From contig VWPU01011872.1 in NCBI GenBank assembly GCA_013398955.1, forward strand, positions 1 through 64,000: a DNA stretch of 64,000 nucleotides, read 5' to 3'. A program made the translations under genes and the position numbers. Positions 1 to 11,830 of the stretch are shown piece by piece. The stretch is from Callaeas wilsoni (taxonomy: Eukaryota; Chordata; Aves; Passeriformes; Callaeidae). Within the stretch, counting starts at the first letter, position 1. Each line of letters starts with the position of its first letter. The notes under the pieces are model-generated. The model was not told the origin of the DNA. It made no database searches and saw only the letters and a list, made by a program, of their open reading frames with translations.

Positions 1-3000
1 CGCCTGCTCCCCGTGCTCCTGCCAGCTGCCCCGTGCTCAGGGATTTGGCAGCTCTTTCGTTCTCTAGTTCTCTGTTGCTGAGTACAATTGTGCATAAACA
101 CGAGCAAGAGGAACTTTTCGTGCCAGGCAGGGCCTTTTAAAATGAGTTTAAAAAGCCTCTAAGCTCCTTTCACTTTGGCCAGTGGTTTGAAATAGCCTTG
201 CTCTGCACCCCAGTCCCCAACATCGTCATTTACCCCCTCGGGAGGATTTCTCTGTGTGATCTAAGTTCCTGCTGGAGAGATTTAATTCTAGACCCATTGC
301 ACTAAGTTTTGTGGTGATAATCTTGATTTATAATGTGATAACTGGTGGTAGAGCCTGGTCCAAGATTTTCTCTGTCAGCCTGACCCTGTCCTGATCTCAG
401 TGCGAGGTCAATTCTCAGCAAGGTCAGTTGGAAGGACACTGAGAAAGAGAAGTGGGCAGTGATTAGTGAACTTGCATTAGGGAAAGTACCTAAATATCTA
501 CCAAAAAATATGAAAAATAAATTGAAACATTTTTGAGAAGTGAACAGAACTTTTTCAATTGTGAAATTTCTTATTCCTGTTTCTCCCATCTGGGTGTTAG
601 ATTAAAAAAAAAAAAGTTTATTGGAAGGAGAATAAAATCTGGTAAAGATGGCTTGTGAAACAATCACTGCCCATCCTCATTTTGTTTCAGACATGACAAT
701 ATTTGACCTTGTTAAATGTCAGTTGCATTGATTTGATTTGAGGGGCCTGGATTGTGAATCACTAAATACTTGCCCTGTAAATTTGTTGGCCCTTTCAAGA
801 AAATTTCTGACTGAAACTTGAGGCTTATAATGGTGAGTCTACCAGGAGGGTTTATTCTCTGATAGAGCTTCCACATATTGGTTTACAGCTGTACCGAGTC
901 CCCTTAGAATGATTTTTTTTTTTTCCCTTTCCTAATATGAAACTTGATGCTTGGAAAATCTGATAAGTGAGTTTCATTTCCCTGGAAATTTATTGCTTCT
1001 ATTTCCAAGTGCAAGGAAATAAAACAAGTAAAAACAATAAGCAGTCTGTAAGGAGGGTATTAATGAGGGGTCACTCTTTTCTCATGTAGGCTCAAGCTCA
1101 GGAGAAAAGGAGAAAGGAGTTGCTTTGGGGGCAATCTAAATGGCTGCTGCAGTCTATTTTGCTTTATTTATTTGGTAGGATCAGCTCTCCTCTATTTCCC
1201 TCTTTAAAACGTGCTCTCCAATTCCGAGCGGGATATTTATGACAAGAAATACAAAGTCTTTTCTTCAGGTAGTGGAAACTCCTTTGACTTCAGCTCAGGG
1301 ACTGGCTGATTTTTAGTTGACAAAAGACTATTTATGCTGCTCCGAGCATCTCTGAAATCAGAAGAGCCCATTTGTATATGTAAAAAAGATGCCAAAGAAT
1401 TCCAGCATCCCATCCTTATTCCAGTGGAGAACTACATTATGCTCATCTAATTCCCCATTCTTTCATTTGGAAATGATGGTGCTCTTCACTTCTTCCTGGT
1501 AATTGCTGTACAATGCTAAGGAGCTGCCAAGTTCCACTGCAGGACTCATTATATTTAGTAACGGTGGGAAAAATTGCCATCTACAGAGCATTTTATATGG
1601 GAAAAGAACTGGGCTTCCCAACACTGCAGATGTGCATCCCCTGTAGATCCTGTCACTGAATCAACTCCTAAGTGAGACAGACTGGTCCATTTTGGATGCA
1701 GGGAGGACAGTTTGGAGGATAAACATGACAATAAGAGACTTTAATGGAAGGAAAATTTGGTGCTAACGATGTCAATTTGATTTTCAGATTTCTTTTGCAC
1801 CAGTTCCCTGTACTTCCCCTCGTTTGCTTAGGAAAGTTGTACTCGTTGGAGCTGTCTTAATTCTTTTGTATTGTGCAGCAGTGACTTAGTTGTGTGTTGG
1901 AAATGTGATGCCTTTTTATAGACTCTATAGCAGGTTTATTTTTAAATGTTTTTTCTCTAGGGAAGGGCACACAGTTTACTCAAAATTTACCATATGCTTT
2001 GCATCTCCAGTAAAACAGTTGAAGAAAATACCATATTTTTAAATCTGGTGAGTTGTGAAGAGTCAGAGAGAGGCTGGGTGGAGAACACTAGTTAGAATGA
2101 TAGATACTCAGAAACTCCTTCCCTTCCTAGAGTAAACTGCCATGAAGTAGCTCAAGAGGGACTATTGAAAACATTATTGTGCTTTTCAGGTTATAGGCCT
2201 TGAACCTGCAAACACTTGTGCATGTAAATAACTTTACATAGGTAAAGTAAATGCTTTGAACTCAGAAGGGCTACTTGCATATAGGAAGTTTTTTATGTGT
2301 GTAAGTGCCTGCAAGATTAAAACTGTAGTTGATGTTTGATTAACATTTAATCCTCTGTGGCTGTGCTGCCTTATGGACAATCCAGAGGGAGTTCCAGAGG
2401 AGGCAGCTCAGGAGCTGAGCGTGCAGATGAGCTTGAGCTCCATTAGTTAGGCTGGGTTTAGATTTTCAGTTTCGAGATTATATAAATATGTTGGTTCTTT
2501 TTTTTTTTAAGTTTAGAAATAGAAGTCAAAGCTACCTCTTCCTAAGCTGGAAGTCAGATTTTGTGATACATGTTGCTGTTTTGGCTTCTTTTCCTTTAAG
2601 TAAAAAAGTCTTGAATTTCATTTCCAGCATTCTATACTTTTTGTTCTGCCTTTTGCATCTTCAGTATCTAAGGGAAAGTGCAAAAAAATGTAGAAATACA
2701 ATAATGTCTTTTAGAAAGTAATATTGCCTTTTAAAAAATTATCCTGGCTTTCACTCTTTTCATTCAGCATTTTACCCAAATCAGCATCAATTTTCAGAGG
2801 CTTTTGATGAACTTAACATCACTGTTTTTTCTAAAAGGCCATAGAACACAACCCACGCCCCACAGAAGCTACTAAGAGTTTTTCACTAGGTCTGTTGGAA
2901 GCTGATTTAAATCCCATACAGGTTAGAGGACTCCTAACTACAGGAAATACAAGATTCCTTCATATGAAATTCTTTGTTTGCTTGTTGTAACTGTAGGACC

Positions 3001-4440
3001 ACACAATCTACAATTGCTATAAGATTTTTCTGCAAATTATTAGTCATCCCTTGAGCAGAGTTTGTGACAGTGCTGGCAAACAATGGACTTAAAGAATGTT
3101 TTGAGGAAGTGTCTGTGTTTATATGGGAAGTAGTAAATGGGCATGGGTGAGACATTATGAAGGATGAAGATGTGGAAATGCATCCTGCAGGAATGGTGAA
3201 GCACACGGAGAGTGGATGCAACTGAGCTGTTACACCCAGGGAACAGTCACTGCCCTTTTTGTCTGGAGAAGTCAGGGTTTATGCTGGGTTTTGGGAAAAA
3301 GCTGCTTTTTAGCGACTGAGCTGCCCAGAGCTTCATAGTTCCTCCAGGGGAAAGGACATTCCGGCTGATTTTCTTGGTTTATTTGATTCCAAACCACTTT
3401 TCCTCTTCTCGCTTTATACACACACCTGTCTATCGACATCCTTAAAGCAGTCCTTGTTATTTAGCACATCTTTGACACTGCTGCTTTGTGCATAAAATGG
3501 AAATAGTGTTGTGTTATCCTGCTGGTCTGAGAGCCTTATCCTGGGCTATGGCTCTGTTTTTCTCCGCTCTGTGTGTGCACACTTGGAGAACAGACAAGTA
3601 ACCAGGGGTGAAATCCACCTCTGTGCTGGGTAAACATTTAAACTTTATGATCCTTGTCCTAGCCCTGTACAAAAGGGTGAATTTCATCCTCCATAAATGT
3701 AAAGTCTTCCTGTGTTATTACAGTTGCCTCTCCCCATTTCCCATTATCTTTGAACCCCCTCTCCATCATTAAGCTTTCTTTTAGGATCCAGGAAAATGTC
3801 ATTCTCTTCTCCTCTTTCTCTGACTGGCCTCTGGTTATATTAGAAAATAAAATTAATCTCAAGGGGAAAATAGCACTTAAAATTATTACTACTGTTTAGC
3901 TTACTAAAGTGATTTGCTCTCCGTGACCTGTCTCAGGCTGATCCTTGTACAAATCAAATCAGCACACAAAACAGCACTGGGAAACGGTTTCCAGACTCAG
4001 AATTTCACAGCTCCTGAACCTTTCGAATGTCACAAGCAAATCAAAAATGAACATATTGGTTTATCTGTCTCTTTAGATCCCAGACAGCATGTTTTTTTTA
4101 AAGGCACGTATTCTCCCGTGCTCCATATGAAGTGTATGAATAAGCCAGCTGTAATGCTTCTGGGTGAGCTCATACCTAAATGTTTTGCTGAGCAGGGGCT
4201 GGAGAAAGTTTCCATCCACTTCCAAGTCTATCCCTGTGTTATGGGGGATTAATGTCACTCTGACCTCCAAGAGTTTCTCATTAAGCTGTCTAAAATATGA
4301 ACTCTTACCAAGCGCCTGCTCTTCATTTTAATTTGATGGGTTTATCAGTGGGCTGGAGGAGACAGCTTGTGGATAGACCAGACTTCCATGATATTTCCCT
4401 GAGGCTCAGCTAGCTCCCTGCCAGGGGCACTGGGATGGCA
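1..4440. other. Unique non-coding sequence
   Basis: No recognisable gene, exon set or young repeat is visible. Open frames are all under about 115 codons and overlap one another on both strands, for example around 3914-4270, which argues against coding. A T12 run lies at 913-924 and a T run near 2500. The base composition is AT-rich and CpG-poor, as expected for vertebrate intergenic or intronic DNA. Confidence 0.6.
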
Positions 4441-4740
4441 CAGCCATCCCGTGGAGCCCCGGGAGAGCCACGCGTCCTCGCCGCAGAGGCGCCGGCTCAG
4501 CGTGGCTGCAGCAGCAACGCGTCCGTTAGTTCTGCCTCTCAGCTGCAAGCGAGCGGAGGTGTTGGAGCTCTCTGCATACGGGGCTGTGCTTTCTGCCTCT
4601 CAGAAGCAGCTCCAGCCATTCCAGCCTGGGGGTGTCTCTGGCACGCTCTGTTGCACGGGGCAGGTGCGCCCTCAAAGCCCCAACTCCACAAGGAGTACGA
4701 GGCCATTCCCGTGACACACAGATAGCGTCACTCACTTCCT
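4441..4740. promoter_or_regulatory. Small CpG island, no gene attached
   Basis: By hand count this 300-bp block has about 21 CpG dinucleotides and about 64% G+C (roughly 103 C and 89 G). The observed/expected CpG ratio is therefore near 0.7, above the usual island thresholds, while the flanks are AT-rich and CpG-depleted. CpGs are densest in 4450-4560. Several open frames cross it on both strands, the longest about 137 codons on the minus strand at 4526-4939, but GC-rich DNA is poor in stop codons and none reads as a known protein. It could be an orphan CpG island, an enhancer, or the promoter of a non-coding RNA. Only the composition is seen; the regulatory role is inferred. Confidence 0.5.
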
Positions 4741-7020
4741 TCGGCTCTGACCCCACTTCCCTTCTGACCTTGCTGGGGTGCAGGATGCCACAAGGATGAC
4801 TCCTCATGCCCTTTTCCCTTGAAGTCCTTCCTGTCCAATTCAGCAGATAGATACCAATGTCTGTGAAATTTTGAGGCATGACATTACAAAATCCATGACA
4901 ACAATTCGTTCGTCTCGTGGTGACCTCTTGTGGAGTCATTTAGAAATCAGGCTTGATCCGTCATGTACGGTACATTCCAGGGAGAGGAAGACAGGAGTCA
5001 TAATCCAAAATGTTCTTGGGCTTGGAGGGACAGTCAGCTCATGCTGAAGGACATACAGTCTCCCACGGGCTCTCTGCATCTGGGTTTGATGGCAGGGTCA
5101 TTTACTTGTCTCTTTGTACTCACTTTCTATCTTTGTGCATAAAACCCAGCTCATCCTTGACTCCCAAGCATAGGCTTAGCTTTAAAGAATTGGCATTAAA
5201 ACCCAAAGTATGTTATAGCAATAGATAGGCACCTTATGAGAAAGATCCTAGCTTTTGTGTCACCCCGTTTTTTAAATTGTCGTTCTGCACATATGGTAGA
5301 CATCAGAGTGATTGCGGAGCCTGCAAGGTGCAGCTAGGTGTGAATTGTTTAAAACAGGACTGCCACCAAGTTCATATCCAACTCTGTATTTGGAAAATCT
5401 AGAAGTGATTGTTCTTCACCCCCTGCTCATGTCTAATGCGTAAAATCAAAACCTTTCATGCCATTCACATTATTTTTTGTGCCGATCCTGCTCAAAGCCA
5501 ACCTTTATTTTTCATTAATTCTTGCGAGGCTTGAAGCCGTTCCCAATGAAACCAATTGCCAAACTGATTGTGGAAGCCAGATCAAATCTGTAGTGTAATT
5601 TCCCCCCTGCTTTTTTATTGTCCTTGCTCCAAGTCATTCCTGTCTCATGCAAACTACAATAACTACGGCAAGCGTTTACTTGTGGGAAAAATTATCTCAA
5701 CTTCCTCTCTGTGCATATAATACCTAACAATGTACTGTACTGAATAGCATATTGAGAAATGTCATTGATTATTCAGAGTTTAACATGATGAGCCATTCCA
5801 TTCTTCTCTTCATTGAGACCGATTTATTCTTACGCTCAGATAAAATTACAACACTCTAAATAATAAAATAAATAAACCCCATGACCTTCTATGAGAAGGA
5901 TCCCCTTTGCAATGATAATTCTAAAAACACCCTCATGAGTCAAGGATTTTTTCCTTTTTCCCCCACACATTTGTTTTGTTTTCCATTTTTTGGCTTTATT
6001 ATTTGGTCACTAAGCAAAAGGTTTGCTGGGTGGCTTTTTTTTAAGCTTGAGGGAGAATATGAATGTCATAAATATTTCATTTTCCTAGCACATCTTGCAT
6101 TGTTCCTCACTTTCAGACCTTGCCAGCAGTCAACACAGTAGTAAATTTGAGCACCTGTGGACCTTTTTCAGGAATTTATGATTTCCATTAGATTTCCATT
6201 AGAGATGGACTAAAACAGTTTAGAAAAGTGCTAGCACCTTCAGCCATACGGATCCTGCCTGTCTCTGCGGAGGAGGGTTGGATTGTGCTGTCTGTGCCCA
6301 CGGCTGCTGCCAAAGGTTTGGGGCTTCACTTGGAGCTCTTGAGTCTCTATGCCAGCCAAAATGCCTCCTTGGAGAGGAGGTACCACGGCTGAGAAAGGAA
6401 GGGCAGGTTAAAAATAGAAAACCAGGCTTCTCAGTAAAAATGGTGCTGTTTCTCCCTTTCTACCCCTGCAAGCTTGGGTGCAAATTTAGCCCACAGTAAC
6501 TGGCTTTGCTGGGTCACTTCAAGTGTCTGTAATTCAACAGCCACGCGTTTCTGTCGGCAGCACTCCATCCTGAGCTTTGGGGGATGTCTTTCCCTCCTTC
6601 CAGCTCTCCTCCTCACACACCTGTGGTGTGGAACAGGGCTTTGCTGGTAGTCATTTTTTCACCAGGAAATATCTTGGAGGGAGGCCTTAAGGTAAGAATT
6701 TTGGGGTTAGTTCAATTAAGAAATTGTCTTGATATTCCCTCCAGCTCTAATGCAGGCTTACAGGCAGCCTGTGTTTGTTCCAGGACTAGTTGTGAACCTG
6801 GAAAATCTCCCACATGCCTGCCACAAAGCGAGATACGGTGGCAAATAAATCACAGCGAATAATTCAGTCATGAATTGTCCATTGGCATTGTATCATAGCT
6901 TGAATACATTTCCCATAATAGCTCACGATAGTCCCATTGACATCCACTTGACTTTTACGAAGTTTTGCAGATTTCACTCTTATGAATGGCTCTGACTGGC
7001 ATAGGCTTGTAGCAGCTGAT
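4741..7020. other. Unique non-coding sequence with a conserved-looking stretch
   Basis: No gene or recognisable transposon is seen. The part from about 5480 to 5860 has balanced composition, no simple repeats and many homeodomain-type TAAT/ATTA cores, a texture typical of vertebrate conserved non-coding elements. That impression is not proof; an alignment between birds, reptiles and mammals would decide it. Confidence 0.35.
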
Positions 7021-7400
7021 TCAAGGATTGAATATTAGACCGGATATTAGATGAAATATTGTACCCATGGCATTTTCTGGAAGCTGTCCTCTGGGTAGGG
7101 TTGGAATTTCGGTCGTTCTCTCGGTTCGGTATTTATTAATTATTTTAACCAGCTGCACTGCATCAAGCCACCATCCCCATGTAAAACTTTCCCTTTGTTG
7201 CCATCCTCTGCCCACCTTTCAGCACTGTCATTCCAGCAGTGGGGCGCTCCGGGGGGCACGGCTCGTGCTGGGATAACGTCACACCCGGAGTGCACTTCAC
7301 AACGGATTTCAGCAAGCTGAGGAGTGACATTATCTCAGCAGGACGCCTGCCCTTCACCTTCCATGGAGGCACCCACCTCGGAAAGGTCAACACTTGCAGT
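7021..7400. other. CpG-retaining non-coding stretch
   Basis: About a dozen CpGs are kept here, notably at 7105-7130 and 7243-7310, in otherwise CpG-poor surroundings. Open frames on both strands are short (60-76 codons) and unrecognised. Retained CpG in a non-repetitive stretch is compatible with a regulatory element but does not prove one. Confidence 0.25.
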
Positions 7401-10400
7401 TTAAAATAATATTTTAACCATTGCTATTCAGAATTCAAAGGAAGAAGGAAGGGAATGTCAGATAGCCGTGAAATTCATGAAGCCCATTACTCCCCACAAA
7501 TGACAACTGGCCCCAGACATACACTTTGAATATTCTTTTACTTATGTTTTAAGCACATTAAAAAAAACAAAACAAAAACAAAACATTCTGCAGGATATTT
7601 TAACATGAACCCCAAGAGCCAGCAGAGTAGCAATTTGCATTCTAAAAAAGTTATATGTTTAAAAACTGCATTGGTGAATTAATACACTGAGGACTTTGGC
7701 TGCTTTTAGCTCTTTGCTTTCCCTCTGCTGCATCCTCGTGTGCAGCTTATTTTGGAATAGCAATAAATCTGCTTAAAAGACAGTGAAAAGGTGTCCTGGC
7801 TGGAGCTGAGCACACTGCTTGAACCAGGGGATTTGTCTCATCAGTGTAGCATGTCTTCCCTCCAGTGGACCATCCACTTCATATTTTTTGGGGTAGGGGT
7901 TTTTAAAAAATTATCATATTCTCAAATCTTGTTTACCTTCTAACCTGAAATATAAAACTGAGAAAGCACTTTTGTGAAGTTAGAAATGGCCAAATAACTC
8001 ACACAACTAATTTTCCGTTCCTTTTTTCCTTTATATGAAGAACATAACTCCAGGAGCCCAGTTCATAAAACAAATGTTGTTTGTGGAAAATGGAACACAT
8101 CCTCCACGTATGTTTGATAGTATTACATTTGCACCATTTTTTTTTTTTATCATTTATGCCACTAAAGCACAGCAGCAGAGATGGCAAAGGTAAAGAAAAA
8201 AAATCTGATTTATCACTGTTTCCTTTGATTTTACTGCTGATGCAATTCCAAAGAAATTAGTGGAGTCCCACCAGCACAAGTCAGCCAGCGCTGAGCCACG
8301 CTGAGGCATTTTGCTTTGAGAATCTGGCTGAGTTCTGCTGGGAAATGTTTCTCAATATCAGCTCAGCATGACCAGGGCATCAACGGGCTTGTGGACAGAG
8401 TCTGTCTTCAGGGGTCAGACACACCTCTGATTTGCTGAATGATGCCTCCTGCATTGTTTGGGGGAACAGCAAATGGGAGGCAGTAATTCTGGCAGGCGGC
8501 TTGAAGGAGTGGCTGGGGGAGCAGATGAGCCGCGCATCTACAGAGCCCATTTTGACCTCTCTGCCCGTCACGGCACTTCCTAGAGGTTTTGAGATACGGG
8601 CGGATGGCACAAGGGTTTTTCTTTCAGTATTATCATAACGTTTCTAGATTTGGCTAAAGAACTGAATCTGATTTTGTGAGATTTCTGGCTCAGTTTTTAA
8701 GCCAACTTGGCTATGTTTTTAAAAGTGCCCTCCCTTGAAATTCCCAAAGAAGTCAAAAACGCAGAGTTCATGGAAGTCTTCCATTAGTCATCACAATAAA
8801 AGGTTATAAATCATAATTGCCTTTATGTTCAGAATTAATTTTTTACTAATTTTGTTCTAAAAGTATATACTGTGTTTAGGCCTGCTGAATAGAAATTAAA
8901 TTGGAGTAACAACTACTGAAATGGCATTTTAACAATAGTTGTCAAAAGAGCATTGTCTTAGAAATGGCTTAAAAGAAGCAGCCCTGTTTTCTTCTAAAGA
9001 AGGACTATTTTCACTGAGCTTCTTTTATTGATAAATTTCCAGAGACCTTGAGTTGTGGATTATTTTCTAGCAATCAATGTTCATACTTCATGTATTATCT
9101 CTCCTACCATGTTTTGAAACGTTATAGACCATGTCAGCAGAAATCCATAAAAATTCAGTTGATAGTTGGAAGCACAGAATTAGTCAAAGAGGGCTGGGGT
9201 TTTTTCAGGGACGAAAGACCCTTGGGAAGGGAGATGTGCATATTTTTATGTATGTGTGTAGGTAAGCCACGCTCTCAGCTCCACTCCAGTGTGCCAGAGC
9301 AGCCTTGGACTGATATCCAAACACCCAATTTGGCCTGGAAAGGAGGTGGGCCACGTTGCATCACTGCAGAGTCTTACTTCAGGCAAGTTTTCTTCCTCTG
9401 TTTTCCATGAAGCTGTTTAATTCATAGAGCTTTGATGTTTAAACTGATCCTGACCTTCCGTTAGTACTTCAAAAAGGGAAAATTAGCTGCTTGGAAAAAT
9501 AGAACGACTTAAATCTAGCAATTTGGGACACACATGTTAAGGTCCCACTGAACTTGTGTTGACTTCTTCAACTCTTTTTGGTATTATTTCCTGATTGACT
9601 TATAACTAGAGAAAGGTGTTAATTTTCAAAACTCCAGGAATCTCTGTTTATTGATCTGTCTTTGAAACATTGTCCCTGGTACAAGAAGAATCCATCAAGA
9701 CACAGGGAGCTGCTCTAAACACAGGGCATAAAAGACTTTGATTAACTTTATTTTGGCATTTACTTACCTCTAATGAGTAAAATGATTAATTGAATAACAC
9801 TCCCTGGCTTCACTACAGTTGATGGTCCATAACAACTCCCCTGGTTCTCATAGTTTATAATTTAGCTGTCAAAATATTCTCTAGGTTAGATCTTGGGAAG
9901 AAAGGTCTTGACTTTGCTTTTTTTTTTTTTTTAACAAAGTAAATCTACTTCAACTATTTGTAAGTTATTGAAGTCAGTTGAAAACATCCCACTTTAAAAT
10001 ATGTGCCTGGTCAGTGTTAGGTAGTTATTATTTTGGGAGGATAAAAATTTAATACATCATTTCAAAGTATTTTGAATGTGCAACTTACCTTTGCTGTGAT
10101 TTATTATAGACTGGGATATACATATACTGTCAGAGATTTTCAGATGTGGGGAATGTCTCTACTGTGTATTAATGGTACTTTTTGAAATAGCTGGATTGAT
10201 CAAATATTTTTTTGGCGATCAACACCTGCTTGATATTTTGGAATTTTTAGAAGTATTGTTTAAAAGTCTTGTCTTTTTAAATTACTTTTGCTCAACATCT
10301 AGTTCATTAAGATGTATTTGGGCCCTGTTGGTATGGAGACAAGTTTCCTTCAAGGCAGGCTTCAGTTTTAATGCTGCAGCACTCAGCTTTGCATGCTAGG

Positions 10401-11125
10401 ATGAGTTTATCCTCATATCCCAAAGTTTTGAGTTTTCCTGGAGTGAACACATCTTTCCTATGTGTCCTAACTGTTTTATCTCACCAGTTTTGAGGGCCTT
10501 TTGGTGATTAAATTCAGGCATCTGTTCCTAGGCAATCCTGTTTCCAAGTGGGTCTTTCTTATTCAGAGCCCACTGCTGCCCTTTGCTTGATTGCAGTTAC
10601 TGATGGGCAGATCCAGGTGTTGGAGCACTGGCTGTGACTCACAGGTCCTTCAAAAAGAGAGACTTTCCCTCACCTTTAAGAGCTTCCTGGAGGTTCAGGA
10701 TAACACCTGAGCCCTACAGCAAGGGCAGCTCAGGAAAAGGTCCAGCCCCAGCTGTTTGCCCTCAGCAGATGGTTGTGTGGGGTTGGATGTGTTTCGCTGC
10801 TCGCAAAAATCAGACCCGTGCAAAGATGCAAACCTCTCTCTTCTCCTCTTTCAGCAACTTTTGATGCTCCTTTTAGCTGTTAAAATTAAAGCCAATTTTG
10901 CCCACATCATTATTGTTTGACTTGGTGTGGTTATTTTATTTTTGTAATTAAAAAGGTTTGATTAATTATGCTATGAGTATTTGTTTCCATTACTATACTC
11001 CTCTTCCATTATGTTTTGGTTTTGGTTTTTTTTTTTAAGTTAATACTAAGTTCTTTTTCTTTATCTTTTAGGCCAGCTTTCAAGGAAAAAAGTCCCTAAG
11101 TTTCCTACATTTTTAACTTTGCATC
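7401..11125. other. Unique non-coding sequence with simple A/C and T runs
   Basis: An A-rich tract with regularly spaced C lies at 7559-7586, and a T15 run at 9918-9932. The open frames at 9048-9410 and 10172-10399 are unrecognised. Nothing else is supportable. Confidence 0.55.
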
Positions 11126-11154
11126 TAATATGTCAATTCTATTTTGACATATTA
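11126..11154. other. Perfect 11-bp stem-loop
   Basis: The left arm TAATATGTCAA (11126-11136) and right arm TTGACATATTA (11144-11154) are exact reverse complements separated by a 7-base loop. The stem is AT-rich, so it may be chance or the relic of a small inverted repeat. The surrounding sequence is unremarkable. Confidence 0.6.
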
Positions 11155-11752
11155 AGAGTGTGTGTATGTTCAAGATTTCTTCCTTCGTTCTTATTTCTGG
11201 TGGAATTTTGCCATAAATTCTGTGCGTCAAAGGGAATTTGCAGTTAAATTTGAAGTCTCTGCTGCTTTTATTAAGCCAAATCCTTGAAGGTGCTAACTCC
11301 TCTCAAAAGCTGTAATTTTACTGATAACAGAAGGTGCTTATTTTAGTGTAGATTGCTGTATCTTCCTGTCTTTCTATTCACTCAGTTTACTAAGATAGTA
11401 GTCAAAGGATATCCCAACCATAAAATTGAATGGAGGAAAATATCCTTCATAAATGCAAAAAATCTCCCAAATTTCCTTCCCAAAACTCCTGTATAAAATC
11501 TTACATTGTAGATATAAATTTCTACACACTGGGCCAAATTCTTATCCAGCTAAAATTAACATCTATGGTACTAGGGTTTATTAAAGTAGTGAAAAGTTTT
11601 GCACAGATATCACACACTGCAGAAATCCTTTTTAGCACTGTAATAAAACATAAAATAAAACTGTCTGTACTTCTCTATGTCAAACCCACCCTTTTGACAC
11701 CACTTCTTTAAAAAAAAAAAAAAAGATATCTGGTTCTAGTCTCTGTAAAGCT

Positions 11753-11830
11753 ATTTTATGAGAAGATAATATAAAATTATTTTATGAGAAGATAATCTAA
11801 AATTATTTTACGAGAAAACAATCTTAAAGT
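11753..11830. repeat. Minisatellite, three copies of a 26-bp unit
   Basis: Units lie at 11753-11778, 11779-11804 and 11805-11830. The first two differ at only one or two positions; the third is more diverged, with ATTTTACGAG in place of ATTTTATGAG. An A15 run at 11710-11724 sits just upstream. This is a short AT-rich tandem repeat and a likely length polymorphism. Confidence 0.85.

Noticed and set aside
4526..4939. 137-codon minus-strand frame over the CpG island
   Set aside because: GC-rich DNA has few stops. Plus-strand frames are open over the same bases and no family is recognised.
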